A stretch of DNA of 64,000 nt, taken from contig JAHEYP010000007.1 in the NCBI GenBank assembly GCA_023251535.1, forward strand, positions 38,812-102,811, read 5' to 3'. This DNA is from Bacteroidota bacterium (lineage in GTDB: Bacteria; Bacteroidota; Bacteroidia; AKYH767-A; OLB10). A program made the translations under genes and the position numbers. The notes under the pieces were generated by a model, which worked only from the letters and a program-made list of their open reading frames with translations, made no database searches and had not been told where the DNA came from. Positions 44,703 to 54,180 of this stretch are shown piece after piece; position 1 is the stretch's first letter; the number at the start of each line of letters is the position of its first letter.

Positions 44703-45461
44703 ATGAAAACCAGAACCGATTTTTTTCTAAAAAGCGTCATTGCTGTACTAATCTTATTGATTATGCTACTGCTAATGAGCTCATGCAGCAAAAATGTACT
44801 ATACACCCACAACAGTGGCAGTGGTAGTAATGCAGCAGCTGCCGTAAAAGTGGATGAAGGAAAGGAGAGCAAGATTTTACAACCCGACGATAAAATTACC
44901 ATCAGTGTATGGGAGCACGACGAACTAAGTATCGGTTCGGTGCATACCGTATATAGTGTAGCTGAAGAATCAGGTAAATGGGTAATGTTAGATGCTGAAG
45001 GAAATGTAACACTACCACAAATTGGTGTTATTAAACTCGGTGGATTAACAATTGCAGAAGCATCGCAACAAATCAAAAAAGAATATTCGAAAAATATCCA
45101 GAACCCGATTGTTACTATTAAAGTATTGAACAATCAAGTAACCGTTTTAGGAGAAGTTCAACGTCCTGGTATTTATGTTTTCAGCTCAGACAATATTCGA
45201 TTAACAGATGTATTAGGAAAGTCATCGGGATTAACCGACTACGCTAAAACAAAGCAAATTAAAATTATTAGAGGAAAAGAATCAATTAAAATTGATTTAA
45301 CAAATATAGCGTTCAACGAAACGCGTGTCCTACCCGGAGATGTAATTTATATCCCGCCAACAGGAGGTAAAAAATTCGATAGAATAGCTTCTAAGCTAAT
45401 ACCGATTGCCAGCTTACTAACTGCACTAGCTCTAGTGTATAATGTTTCACAAAATAATTGA
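44703..45461 (+). CDS. Polysaccharide export lipoprotein (Wza family)
   Basis: A 252-residue outer-membrane polysaccharide export protein. Lipobox MSSC (about 25-28). The Poly_export domain starts near residue 58 (LQPDDKITISVWEHDELS, VTLPQIGVIKLGGLTIAEAS). A SLBB domain follows (VTVLGEVQRPGIYVF, RGKESIKIDL, VLPGDVIYIPP). A C-terminal hydrophobic helix (about 225-248) would form the Wza-like outer-membrane helical barrel. It is first in the operon and overlaps the next frame by a few bases. Confidence 0.93.
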   Translation: MKTRTDFFLKSVIAVLILLIMLLLMSSCSKNVLYTHNSGSGSNAAAAVKVDEGKESKILQPDDKITISVWEHDELSIGSVHTVYSVAEESGKWVMLDAEGNVTLPQIGVIKLGGLTIAEASQQIKKEYSKNIQNPIVTIKVLNNQVTVLGEVQRPGIYVFSSDNIRLTDVLGKSSGLTDYAKTKQIKIIRGKESIKIDLTNIAFNETRVLPGDVIYIPPTGGKKFDRIASKLIPIASLLTALALVYNVSQNN

Positions 45462-45463
45462 TT

Positions 45464-47767
45464 ATGCGCACCCCCGGAAGTATAGCTCATTTACTTTATC
45501 CACTTAAGAAACGATGGTACATAGTAGTCATATGTATCGCAATTTCATGTGTGATTGCCACTCGCTATTTGTATATGGCGACACCTGAATACCAGGCAGT
45601 GGCAACATTAAAAATTGAAGACTCTCAGCAAGGAATGGCGAACAGTAATTTGTATCGCGACTTTGATGTCTTTAAAGGAAATGCAAAAGTTCAAACAGAA
45701 GTGGAAGTGTTAAAGTCACGTTCGTTGTTTGAAAAAGCATTAGATCGTTTAGATTTTTATGTAGAGTATTATCAAGTAAGCGAACTTAAAACAGAAGAAA
45801 AATATCACGAAGCACCTTTTAGAGTTGACTTCTCAATAACAGATAGTTCATTCGTAAAGCAACAATATAAATTTCATTATCTCGGGGGAGAGAAATTTTC
45901 TGTTGTTTATGATTTTCATGGAACATCAATTGAGAAAGAAGGAGAATTCGGGAAACAGATTTGCGATAGAGGAGTTTGTATCACAGTAAATAAAGAGCCA
46001 AACATCATCAAATATAAAACAACCGCGTCGCTTGATAAAAACTGGGAGTTTGTTGTTTACTCAAAAAATGCATTAGCAGCGAAATTGCAAAACAAAGATT
46101 ATCTTGTTAAAGCACTCGACAAAGATGTAAATATCATTAAAGTATATTATACGCATCCGGTTGCTGAAAAAGCATCGAAGTTAGTTAACGCTGTAGCGGA
46201 AGCATACATCAACCAAAGCATTGTTGATAAACAAGATTTAGCAGGTAACACTGTCGACTTCATCAACAACCAATTGGCGACGGTAGGTGCTGAACTCGAT
46301 AATGCACGTGATGCGATAAAATCATACAGAATAAAAAATGAAATTGTAAATATTTCACAAGAAACAGAAGCAACGTATAAAACACTAGGGCAGCTAGAAA
46401 TCCAGAAAGTGGATATCAACATGCAACTGGCAACATTAGAAAAGCTTAGTGATTATTTACGTCATAACCGAGAGATTAAATTTACAGGTCCTGATTTAGG
46501 ATCAATTCAAGATGGGTTGTTTACCGACGCCGTTACTCGATTAAATACAAAAATCAGAGAACGCGACGAAACCATAAAGAAATACACCGAAGAAAGCGAT
46601 AAAGTAAAAAATATTGATGTTGATATCACACAACAAAAAGCGTTCTTAATTGAAAGCGTAAACAATACTCGACGTAAATTATTAGCGCGTCAAGATGAGT
46701 TATTATTAGCGATTGATGATGAAAAAGCAACATTCAACGGCTTACCTGAAAAGGAAAGTACACTTCAAGAATTAAATCGAAATTATTTCTTATACGAGAA
46801 AATTTACAACTTCTTAATTGAAAAGAGAACAGAAGCCTTAATTACTCGTCAAGTAGATGTTTCATTCAATCGTGTATTGGAATCAGCTGTTGTACCTGAA
46901 GCACAAGTAGCACCTCGTAGAGAAGTTGTACTAGGAATTGCAGCATTCATCGGATTGATCATGGGAGTAATTTTAGCCTATGCTCGTCATTATGCTAAAC
47001 CAAGAGTCAACACTCCAGAAGATATTACTTACAATTCAACGATACCGGTAATCGGACATATCGAAAAAATGTCGAAAGGACAACCGGCATACAAAAACTT
47101 TACAGCACTCACTACCCGAATACTGATGAACCAACCGCAGAATAAGTCGATGGTAGTAACGGTGACGAGTACGCTAAAAGGAGAAGGTAAATCATTTGTT
47201 GCTGCGCAATTAGCGAGAACACTGGCAGCGCAAGACAAAAAGGTAATCCTTGTTGACTTAAACACTTATGCACCTCGAATGGCCGAATGGTTTGACGTTC
47301 GCGGCATTGAAGGAATGAAAGATGTTTACATGCAACAATCATCATTACAGAACGTTATTCAAATCACGAATATTCCTCATCTAGATGTAATAACTGCCGG
47401 CAATGGAGAACAACCAATAGGGCATTTAATTGCTACATCACGAACAAAAGATATTATTGACGAATTGCGTTTACATTATGATGCAGTAATTGTTGATACA
47501 CCTGAAGTAGGAGAATATATCGACGCCATTCCGTTTATGAAATGGAGCGACTTAAATCTCTACGTTGTAAAAGCAGACTCTGATCGTGATCAATTAATTG
47601 CGAATGCAGAAATGGTGAAAGAAGAATACCGTTTAGAAGAAGTGCATTTCGTAATTAATGCGATGAAAGAAAAAAGAAACCATACTGGATTCTTGAGTCC
47701 GAAGAAAAGTAAATCAATCAAATCAAAACAGAACGCGCCACAGCTCCAGAATTTATTCATGTGGTAA
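45464..47767 (+). CDS. Wzc-like polysaccharide chain-length ATPase lacking a tyrosine tail
   Basis: About 767 residues. Wzz-type N-terminal membrane helix (about 19-38) and periplasmic domain with long coiled coils (about 250-440), a second membrane helix (about 485-505), then a cytoplasmic ATPase. Walker A (STLKGEGKS) is at about 569-577, Walker A' reads ILVDLNTYAP instead of the usual D-x-D, and Walker B is AVIVDTPEVG. The C-terminus (SKQNAPQLQNLFMW) has no Tyr cluster, so autophosphorylation of the classical BY-kinase type is unlikely. It controls length and export of the glycan with the Wza protein. The ATG at 45464 is preferred over a TTG at 45458. Confidence 0.9.
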   Translation: MRTPGSIAHLLYPLKKRWYIVVICIAISCVIATRYLYMATPEYQAVATLKIEDSQQGMANSNLYRDFDVFKGNAKVQTEVEVLKSRSLFEKALDRLDFYVEYYQVSELKTEEKYHEAPFRVDFSITDSSFVKQQYKFHYLGGEKFSVVYDFHGTSIEKEGEFGKQICDRGVCITVNKEPNIIKYKTTASLDKNWEFVVYSKNALAAKLQNKDYLVKALDKDVNIIKVYYTHPVAEKASKLVNAVAEAYINQSIVDKQDLAGNTVDFINNQLATVGAELDNARDAIKSYRIKNEIVNISQETEATYKTLGQLEIQKVDINMQLATLEKLSDYLRHNREIKFTGPDLGSIQDGLFTDAVTRLNTKIRERDETIKKYTEESDKVKNIDVDITQQKAFLIESVNNTRRKLLARQDELLLAIDDEKATFNGLPEKESTLQELNRNYFLYEKIYNFLIEKRTEALITRQVDVSFNRVLESAVVPEAQVAPRREVVLGIAAFIGLIMGVILAYARHYAKPRVNTPEDITYNSTIPVIGHIEKMSKGQPAYKNFTALTTRILMNQPQNKSMVVTVTSTLKGEGKSFVAAQLARTLAAQDKKVILVDLNTYAPRMAEWFDVRGIEGMKDVYMQQSSLQNVIQITNIPHLDVITAGNGEQPIGHLIATSRTKDIIDELRLHYDAVIVDTPEVGEYIDAIPFMKWSDLNLYVVKADSDRDQLIANAEMVKEEYRLEEVHFVINAMKEKRNHTGFLSPKKSKSIKSKQNAPQLQNLFMW

Positions 47768-47773
47768 AAGTAT

Positions 47774-49036
47774 ATGCAACTGAGTTTATCATTCCCTAAG
47801 AACATTTTCCGTAATACCACACTGTTGGTTTATGGTGATCAGGCTGTTGTTAGTGGGTTTAGCTTTTTATCGAGTGTAGTACTTGCGAGATTCCTCGGAG
47901 TGGATGGCTTTGGTATCTATAGCGTGGCCTGGTTAGGCGTACTAATTGCGAGTAGCATAAATCAACCATTGATTATTGCTCCTATGCAAACGCTTAGTGG
48001 TAAAAAGTCGCCGGAAGAACAAAACATTTATTTACAAGCCCTCGTCTTCAAGCAATTATTATTTGCTGCTGCTATGGGATTTCTATCTTTCCTTTCTGTA
48101 CTCTTTATGGAGTATATTCTAAAGGATTGGAAAGTAGATTCGATTATATTGGCATTCCCATTAGCAGTATTTACCTTTTTACTGCAAGACTTCTTCCGAA
48201 GGTATTTCTTTGTAATCGGGAAACCACATAAAGCCATCCTTATCGACTTTGTTGCATATGGTGGTGTATTAATGAGCGCATTTACAATTCACTTTGTGCA
48301 AGAAATAGATGCGCAATTTGTACTCTTATTAACTGCAGTATTCTTCCTCTATGCCAGCCTCATCGGTATTTGGTCGATTCCTGAATTGAAGTACAATTGG
48401 CAAAGTATAAAAGAAGTAATACTAGAACATTGGGATTTCAGCAAATGGCTTACGGCTACTGCTTTATTACAATGGTTCTCGGGAAATCTCTTCATTATTG
48501 CAGCAGGAGCGATATTAGGCCCTGTAGCAGTAGGAGCAACCCGTATGGCACAAAATATTGTAGGAGTAACACACGTATTATTCTTAGCAATGGAAAACAT
48601 CATTCCAACACGTGCTGCGAACCATCAACGTATTGCGGGAAATCATGGAATGTTTAAATACTTATGGAAGTTTACCCTACAAATGGGGTTAATTACATTT
48701 ACGTTACTTGCATTGATAGCCATCTTCTCTGGAAATATTATTGAATTGTGTTATGGCAAAGCATTTATGGAATATCGTCACATTTTAATAGGCTTCTGTG
48801 CATTATATGTGATTGTATTTTTAGGCTATCCGCTTCGTTACGCTATCCGCACAATGGAGAAAACGCACTTGATCTTTGTGAGCTTTGTAGCGAGCGCTAT
48901 CTTTAGCATAATAAGTGCATATCCAATTATCAAAACCTTCGGGCTGAATGGAGTTGTTGCCGGATTAATGATCACCCAGCTGATCACATTGTTTATTTAC
49001 TTGTTTAATATTCGCAAGGAAATCAAGCACTTATAA
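47774..49036 (+). CDS. Oligosaccharide flippase (Wzx/MATE-like)
   Basis: A 420-residue integral membrane protein with about 12 hydrophobic segments, as in the MOP superfamily. It begins with TTLLVYGDQAVVSGFSFLSS, a typical first helix, and ends with LNGVVAGLMITQLITLFIYL. It flips undecaprenol-linked repeat units across the inner membrane. It is 6 bases downstream of the Wzc-like gene. Confidence 0.88.
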   Translation: MQLSLSFPKNIFRNTTLLVYGDQAVVSGFSFLSSVVLARFLGVDGFGIYSVAWLGVLIASSINQPLIIAPMQTLSGKKSPEEQNIYLQALVFKQLLFAAAMGFLSFLSVLFMEYILKDWKVDSIILAFPLAVFTFLLQDFFRRYFFVIGKPHKAILIDFVAYGGVLMSAFTIHFVQEIDAQFVLLLTAVFFLYASLIGIWSIPELKYNWQSIKEVILEHWDFSKWLTATALLQWFSGNLFIIAAGAILGPVAVGATRMAQNIVGVTHVLFLAMENIIPTRAANHQRIAGNHGMFKYLWKFTLQMGLITFTLLALIAIFSGNIIELCYGKAFMEYRHILIGFCALYVIVFLGYPLRYAIRTMEKTHLIFVSFVASAIFSIISAYPIIKTFGLNGVVAGLMITQLITLFIYLFNIRKEIKHL

Positions 49037-49051
49037 TTACACCTATGTACT

Positions 49052-49082
49052 AACGGGCTATAACTTTTTGAGCCTGTTTTTC
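49052..49082 (+). terminator. Hairpin with T tail between flippase and glycosyltransferase genes
   Basis: Arms 49052-49059 and 49071-49078 form an 8-bp stem with one G-U pair, followed by T residues. Because the next gene starts 14 bases later in the same direction, it may act as a partial terminator that lowers downstream expression. Confidence 0.6.
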
Positions 49083-49095
49083 GTATAAAGGAGTA

Positions 49096-50220
49096 ATGAA
49101 ACCTAAAATCATACACCTAGTACTCGGTAAGGCTAACCCTAACCGTATGAATGGCGTTAATAAAGTAGCGCATAATCATGCGGTGCATATGCATAAATTG
49201 GGATATGATGTAGAAATCTGGGGTATTACAAAAACTCCGGATGGTGAAGTGATAGAAAGAGAATTACCCACACGTTTATTTCGTCAACAACCTTTTTACC
49301 GCGATTTAGATCCGAAATTGTTGTACGCATTATCGAAGACTCCAAAGAATACTATATTTCATATTCACGGCGCTTTTATTCCCGACTTCTACAAAATGTC
49401 GAGAATGTTAGTCGATATGAAAAGAAAGTATGTTTATACCCCTCATGGTGCGTTCAATAAAATTGCGCTCGAGAAAAATAAATGGGTAAAGAAAATTTAC
49501 ATACAACGATATGAAAAGACAATGCTTAAAGATGCATATAAAGTGCATTTTTTAGGCCAGAGTGAATTTGATCATATTGACAAGATAATTAAACTCTCCA
49601 ATAAAGTTATTATTCCTAACGGACAAAGTTTCGAAGAACTAGAATTCGACTATCATAAAATGAATAGAAAGAATATTCCTGTTTTCGGATTTTGCGGACG
49701 CCTTGATTTATACTATAAAGGATTAGATTTATTAGTAGATGGATTTGCCGCTTATGTGAAGAAAGGCGGACAAGGAGAAATGTGGATGATTGGCGACGGT
49801 GAAGATAGAACCACATTAGAAGAACAAGTAAAAACACACGGTATACAAGACAGAATAAACTTCATGGGTGCGCGATACGGAAAAGATAAATTGAACCGGA
49901 TAGCAAACATGGATGTATTTTGTCACCCAAGTAGATCAGAAGGATCGCCAACTGCTGTTCTTGAAGCAGCTGCTTTAGGAAGACCACTTATGGTAAGCAC
50001 TGCTACGAACGTAGGACAGATTGTGGAGGCAAACGGGTGTGGAATTCATCTACACCAAACTACTGCTAAAACGATTGAAAAAGCATGTTTCGATTTTCAA
50101 AAACTTTTTGAAAGTCATCAATCAGAAAGCATGGGATCGTGTGCAAGAAAATTGGTAGAGAAAGAATTCAACTGGTTTAGTATTTCGAACCGATTAATTC
50201 AGATTTACGAAGGAAAATAA
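49096..50220 (+). CDS. Glycosyltransferase family 4
   Basis: A 374-residue GT-B enzyme. The N-terminal acceptor domain contains NGVNKVAHNHAVHMHKLGY and YTPHGAFNKIALEKNKWVKK. The C-terminal donor domain contains FGFCGRLDLYYKGLDLLVDG and the E-x7-E region HPSRSEGSPTAVLEAAALG. It adds one sugar to the growing repeat unit; donor and acceptor are unknown. Confidence 0.9.
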   Translation: MKPKIIHLVLGKANPNRMNGVNKVAHNHAVHMHKLGYDVEIWGITKTPDGEVIERELPTRLFRQQPFYRDLDPKLLYALSKTPKNTIFHIHGAFIPDFYKMSRMLVDMKRKYVYTPHGAFNKIALEKNKWVKKIYIQRYEKTMLKDAYKVHFLGQSEFDHIDKIIKLSNKVIIPNGQSFEELEFDYHKMNRKNIPVFGFCGRLDLYYKGLDLLVDGFAAYVKKGGQGEMWMIGDGEDRTTLEEQVKTHGIQDRINFMGARYGKDKLNRIANMDVFCHPSRSEGSPTAVLEAAALGRPLMVSTATNVGQIVEANGCGIHLHQTTAKTIEKACFDFQKLFESHQSESMGSCARKLVEKEFNWFSISNRLIQIYEGK

Positions 50221-50226
50221 TTCGAT

Positions 50227-51531
50227 ATGTTGAAGAAACAACCAATACCGTTTAATTTAAAGCATGTGCACCAATTTATGGTGTTGATGTTGGTATTGAG
50301 AATAGTGAGTTACTTCATGCTAAGTGAAGAATTATTTATTACCCAAGCAATCAAAGCCGGTCTTCGAACATTATTAACGGCAATCGTTTTATTACATGCT
50401 CTAGCTCAAGTAGTGAAAAAAGAGAAAGTATCAATAGCTGTAACACACGGTATGCCCTTATTGCTTTATTGTACCTATATTTTATTTGGAGCAGCATCAT
50501 TATTATGGACTAGCTCGTTTTCGCAATCATTAATGCAATGGTTAATGGATTTGGAGACGCTAGTATTTACGTTCTTCTACATGAGGATGTTTTTGCACTA
50601 TAAGCTCAACGACACGACGAATGAATTAAAGATCGGAAAATTACTTTCTGGAGCGGTATTTATAATAGCCATCGGCTTCTTTAGTGGAATGATGATTGAT
50701 CCTGATCATTATTACCGTTTAACGCACGGAGGAGAAGTCTCGAGGTTAGGTGGATTTATTATTAATCCAAATGAATTAGGAATGCTTTTAGTAGTAGGCA
50801 TTGCTGGATTTTATACTGAACTCCGAAAAGACGAAAAAATTCGAATATCGATACTTCTGAAGATAGCGTTCTTGACCTATTTGCTAATGCTTACTGGATC
50901 TCGATCATCGTTCATCGGATTTTTATTGGTATCAGGAATTTATGCATTAACGCAGCCATCTAAATTATTCAAGAGTATTTTATTTATTGCAATGCTATTT
51001 GTTGTTCCAATAGTCGGAATGCAACTCTTCGTAACACAAAGTAATGCTGAAGAAATTGGAAGTTTAACCGGACGTTTACCATTCTGGAAAGACTTATTCA
51101 CTTATAATTTCCCGAAAGAACCATGGTTTGGATATGGGTACATGCGCATTGATTATACCGATAAGTTTGAGTCGATTAATGCATATGCAGGAGCGATGAC
51201 ACATAACACTTTTTTACAAGTGCTATTAGGCTTAGGCTTAGTTGGGTTGCTTATTGTTGTTCTTCAATTAGCATCCTTCATTTATGCTATTATTTCTTCG
51301 AAAATTAGCGCTCACCGACTTGCCGGATTTTTAATTCTTATTCCATTGATTATTAACTCACTTACGGAGTTTGGAATCTTTGGCGAGACCAATTACGGTA
51401 TATTATTTTATTTAATTCTTAATTTTTCTTTCACTTTAGAACCGAATGCTTGCAACTATCGTATAACTCGGAGCACTAACCATTATGAATCGGAATCCGA
51501 TATACTTAACAGATCTGTTGCTGCTGCGTGA
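50227..51531 (+). CDS. O-antigen ligase/Wzy-type polymerase
   Basis: A 434-residue membrane protein with 10-12 segments. The periplasmic loop and flanks carry GRLPFWKDLFTYNFPKEPWF, GYGYMRIDY and AMTHNTFLQVLLGLGLVG, which match the conserved R-W and H-N regions of the Wzy_C/O-antigen ligase family. Inside this locus it is the likely polymerase. The last 47 bases overlap the start of the kinase-like gene. Confidence 0.87.
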   Translation: MLKKQPIPFNLKHVHQFMVLMLVLRIVSYFMLSEELFITQAIKAGLRTLLTAIVLLHALAQVVKKEKVSIAVTHGMPLLLYCTYILFGAASLLWTSSFSQSLMQWLMDLETLVFTFFYMRMFLHYKLNDTTNELKIGKLLSGAVFIIAIGFFSGMMIDPDHYYRLTHGGEVSRLGGFIINPNELGMLLVVGIAGFYTELRKDEKIRISILLKIAFLTYLLMLTGSRSSFIGFLLVSGIYALTQPSKLFKSILFIAMLFVVPIVGMQLFVTQSNAEEIGSLTGRLPFWKDLFTYNFPKEPWFGYGYMRIDYTDKFESINAYAGAMTHNTFLQVLLGLGLVGLLIVVLQLASFIYAIISSKISAHRLAGFLILIPLIINSLTEFGIFGETNYGILFYLILNFSFTLEPNACNYRITRSTNHYESESDILNRSVAAA

Positions 51532-52846
51532 TTTATTTGCCAAGCAGAATACGCTACTTATAATTGATCCTTTACATCGCTTGATTGGCGAGAGTACAGA
51601 GGATGTTGTAGTGCTGGAAAGAAAGCCGGAATCAGGATTTGACAATGCCTTTGTAGCAGAATTAAATGACATTCATCAACTATCGTTTTATTTGAATAAT
51701 AATAATGCAATTTCGTTTTCTGAAATGGCGTATATTAATAATCCGGATGGTACCATACGTTGGTTTTTCCCTCTTACAAAAGGGGTTCCCGGACATCTGT
51801 CATTATACAACTCGGTAAGCCTTAAAGCAAAGATTTATAAATGGGTTTCAACGGTGGCTGGAAGGTTGGGTCAGACCCGCTTATTGGCTTCGGGAATTCT
51901 TCGAATGCAACAAAATCTACTCGATCAAGTAAAAACGGTTAATGATATTACTCCGGAAGAAGATATTTCTTTCTTTACTGGAACCAGAGGAGCTACAAGA
52001 AAGGTAGTGATGGAAATTCATAACAAGGAAACAACAGTTGCCTTTGTAAAAATTCCAGTAACCCCTGTTTCGGAGGAGTTAGTTAAAACAGAGACCGAGA
52101 TGTTGAAAGAGCTAAATAAATACGATTTTACGACCCTTAGTTTACCTAAGGTGTCGAAGAAAATTGATGGCCATGCGCGCTTAAGTAATGTTAAGCCGGG
52201 AATTACAATACCTGCCGATAGAATCACTGCAATCCATGTAAAAGCCTTAGCCGAACTGTATGCTTTGAGCCACGAGCGAAAAGCTATTTCCGATTCAACA
52301 GCATGGGGAACTATTTCAGCAAATATGGAATGGTTAAAACGTGATTTATTATTTACCAATGGTCTTGATAGTAAGTCGACCGGTAATCTAATTAAATTAT
52401 TAAGAAAACTATACACTACATTCTCTGCAGGTGAATCAATTTCACTTTCAGTATCACATGGTGATTTTACACCATGGAATATGTATTGCGATGAGCAGCG
52501 TTTATATGTTTACGATTGGGAAATGTCGAGAAACGGGATACCTATGTTTTTCGATTTATTTCATTTTACCTATCAGAGTACTATCCTTCAGCAAAGAAAA
52601 GATTATTCAACAGTAAAAAGTTCCATCAACCTATGGAAACAACAACCATTGGTGCAGCAAATGCTCCAAAAGTACAAGATAAACCTTGCCTTACACGAAA
52701 AGCTTTACCTTCTGTTCACCGTAAGTTATTATTTGAGGCAATACCTAAACGAGAAGGAATTACTTCAGCAAAGTCATTGGATGATCAAAGCCTGGACAGA
52801 AGCGATTACAGATCAATTGGAAACAGTGAGCAATACCAGCCACTAA
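51485..52846 (+). CDS. APH-fold phosphotransferase in polysaccharide locus
   Basis: A 453-residue protein. The C-terminal two thirds have the aminoglycoside phosphotransferase/choline kinase fold. The catalytic loop is HGDFTPWN (H325, D327, N332) and the metal-binding aspartate is D344 in YDWEMSR. Residues 1-130 are a separate alpha/beta region (DLLLLRDLFAKQNTLLIIDP, WFFPLTKG) with no family I know. It probably phosphorylates a sugar, lipid carrier or small molecule for the glycan; a resistance role is unlikely in this setting. The gene overlaps the polymerase by 47 bases, and its TAA shares a base with the next ATG. Confidence 0.8.
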   Translation: MNRNPIYLTDLLLLRDLFAKQNTLLIIDPLHRLIGESTEDVVVLERKPESGFDNAFVAELNDIHQLSFYLNNNNAISFSEMAYINNPDGTIRWFFPLTKGVPGHLSLYNSVSLKAKIYKWVSTVAGRLGQTRLLASGILRMQQNLLDQVKTVNDITPEEDISFFTGTRGATRKVVMEIHNKETTVAFVKIPVTPVSEELVKTETEMLKELNKYDFTTLSLPKVSKKIDGHARLSNVKPGITIPADRITAIHVKALAELYALSHERKAISDSTAWGTISANMEWLKRDLLFTNGLDSKSTGNLIKLLRKLYTTFSAGESISLSVSHGDFTPWNMYCDEQRLYVYDWEMSRNGIPMFFDLFHFTYQSTILQQRKDYSTVKSSINLWKQQPLVQQMLQKYKINLALHEKLYLLFTVSYYLRQYLNEKELLQQSHWMIKAWTEAITDQLETVSNTSH

Positions 52847-54150
52847 TGAATTCTCAGCGTAAAATATTTATCAATTACTTTTTTCATGCTATAGCAGATT
52901 TGCGCTATGCGTATTTGAAGTTTACGCATGCTTCAACAAACGATATTCCTGAAACTTCAGACATTGATTTGTTAATCGATAAACATGAATTAAATTCTTA
53001 CTTAGACTGTATTCGCAAGGGAGATAATATCGAAAAAGTTAATCTTGACAAGAAGTCCTTCGTGACCTATGTAAGTGTTTATTTTACCGATGGTAGTTAC
53101 TTAGAACTTGATTTAATTAATCGCTTCGATAGGAAGGGCGTAATTTACTTAGATTCTGAATCCATTTTAAATAAGGCCGTAAAGAAAGATCATCTTAAGT
53201 TAGCTTCTGAATCGCATAATTTTGAGTATATCTTGTTGTTTCACCTAGTAAACAACTCGGATGTTGCAGATCGATATAGAAAATATTATTCATCATTGAG
53301 TGTTTCTGATAGATCAGAAATATTTGCTTATATCTGTAATAAATACGATTTGTCGATTAACACTTTAGACGAATTATACGAGAAGAAGCAACGAGGCCCT
53401 AAAAAAGTTCTACGTTATGTTTTTGCCCAGCCTATCAATAAAGGCGTTTCTAAGGGCATTCATAAAATAAGATATATTGTTGATGCTATTCGCGATGCAA
53501 TTAACAGCAAAGGAATAACTGTAACTTTTAGTGGTGTTGATGGAGCAGGGAAGTCTACTATTCTTGAAAACGTTAGAGTGACTCTTCAAAAGAAATACCG
53601 TCAAAAAACGGTAGTGTTACGCCACCGACCATCATTGTTGCCTATTTTGAGTTCCATTAAGCATGGTAAAAAGAATGCCGAGAAGCTTACTTCTCAAAAT
53701 TTACCTCGCCAAGGAAACAATAAAAGCACTATAAGCTCATTAATTCGCTTCCTCTACTACTATGTCGATTATATCATAGGTCAGTACTATGTTTATTTCA
53801 GATACACACTAAGAGGGTATACGGTACTATATGATCGTTATTATTTCGATTTTATAATTGATTCGAAACGATCTAACATTTCATTGCCTAAGCCGATCTT
53901 AAAATGGTGCTATTACTTTGTATTTAAGCCAAAAGTAAACGTGTTTTTGTACGCTCCACCGGAGATTATCTTAAGCCGTAAGCAGGAAATGTCGTCAAAC
54001 GATATTCAGCAGCTTACAGGTGAATACCGAGAATTATTCGAAGAATTGGGGAAATCGAACAAAAAACAGCGTTATATCTCCATAAATAACACCAATTTGG
54101 AGGAAACTTTATCAGTTGTAATGAAACAGTATGTGAAGGCCTCCGTATAA
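52846..54150 (+). CDS. Nucleotidyltransferase/thymidylate-kinase-like fusion protein
   Basis: A 434-residue two-domain protein. Residues about 1-190 look like a nucleotidyltransferase-fold domain with TSDIDLLID (D39, D41) and YLELDLINRF as the third acidic strand. Residues about 225-434 are a P-loop kinase of thymidylate-kinase type: GVDGAGKST at 230-238, YTVLYDRYYFDFIID (the DR-Y/F motif) and NVFLYAPPEIILSRKQE. An upstream open frame from 52516 lies inside the kinase gene and is not used; the ATG at 52846 overlaps the preceding TAA by one base. Together with the APH-like gene this suggests a glycan- or lipid-linked phosphorylation module; the substrate is unknown. Confidence 0.8.
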   Translation: MNSQRKIFINYFFHAIADLRYAYLKFTHASTNDIPETSDIDLLIDKHELNSYLDCIRKGDNIEKVNLDKKSFVTYVSVYFTDGSYLELDLINRFDRKGVIYLDSESILNKAVKKDHLKLASESHNFEYILLFHLVNNSDVADRYRKYYSSLSVSDRSEIFAYICNKYDLSINTLDELYEKKQRGPKKVLRYVFAQPINKGVSKGIHKIRYIVDAIRDAINSKGITVTFSGVDGAGKSTILENVRVTLQKKYRQKTVVLRHRPSLLPILSSIKHGKKNAEKLTSQNLPRQGNNKSTISSLIRFLYYYVDYIIGQYYVYFRYTLRGYTVLYDRYYFDFIIDSKRSNISLPKPILKWCYYFVFKPKVNVFLYAPPEIILSRKQEMSSNDIQQLTGEYRELFEELGKSNKKQRYISINNTNLEETLSVVMKQYVKASV

Positions 54151-54180
54151 GGGATAAAAACCCCTTAAACTTAAGCCTTC

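Noticed and set aside
52516-52845. 110-codon N-terminal extension of the nucleotidyltransferase/kinase fusion
   Set aside because: It lies entirely within the upstream APH-like gene, and the ATG at 52846 overlaps the upstream stop in a coupling arrangement.
51485-52846. Aminoglycoside resistance gene
   Set aside because: The fold and catalytic motif fit the APH family broadly, but the position inside a polysaccharide operon and an extra N-terminal region argue for glycan metabolism.
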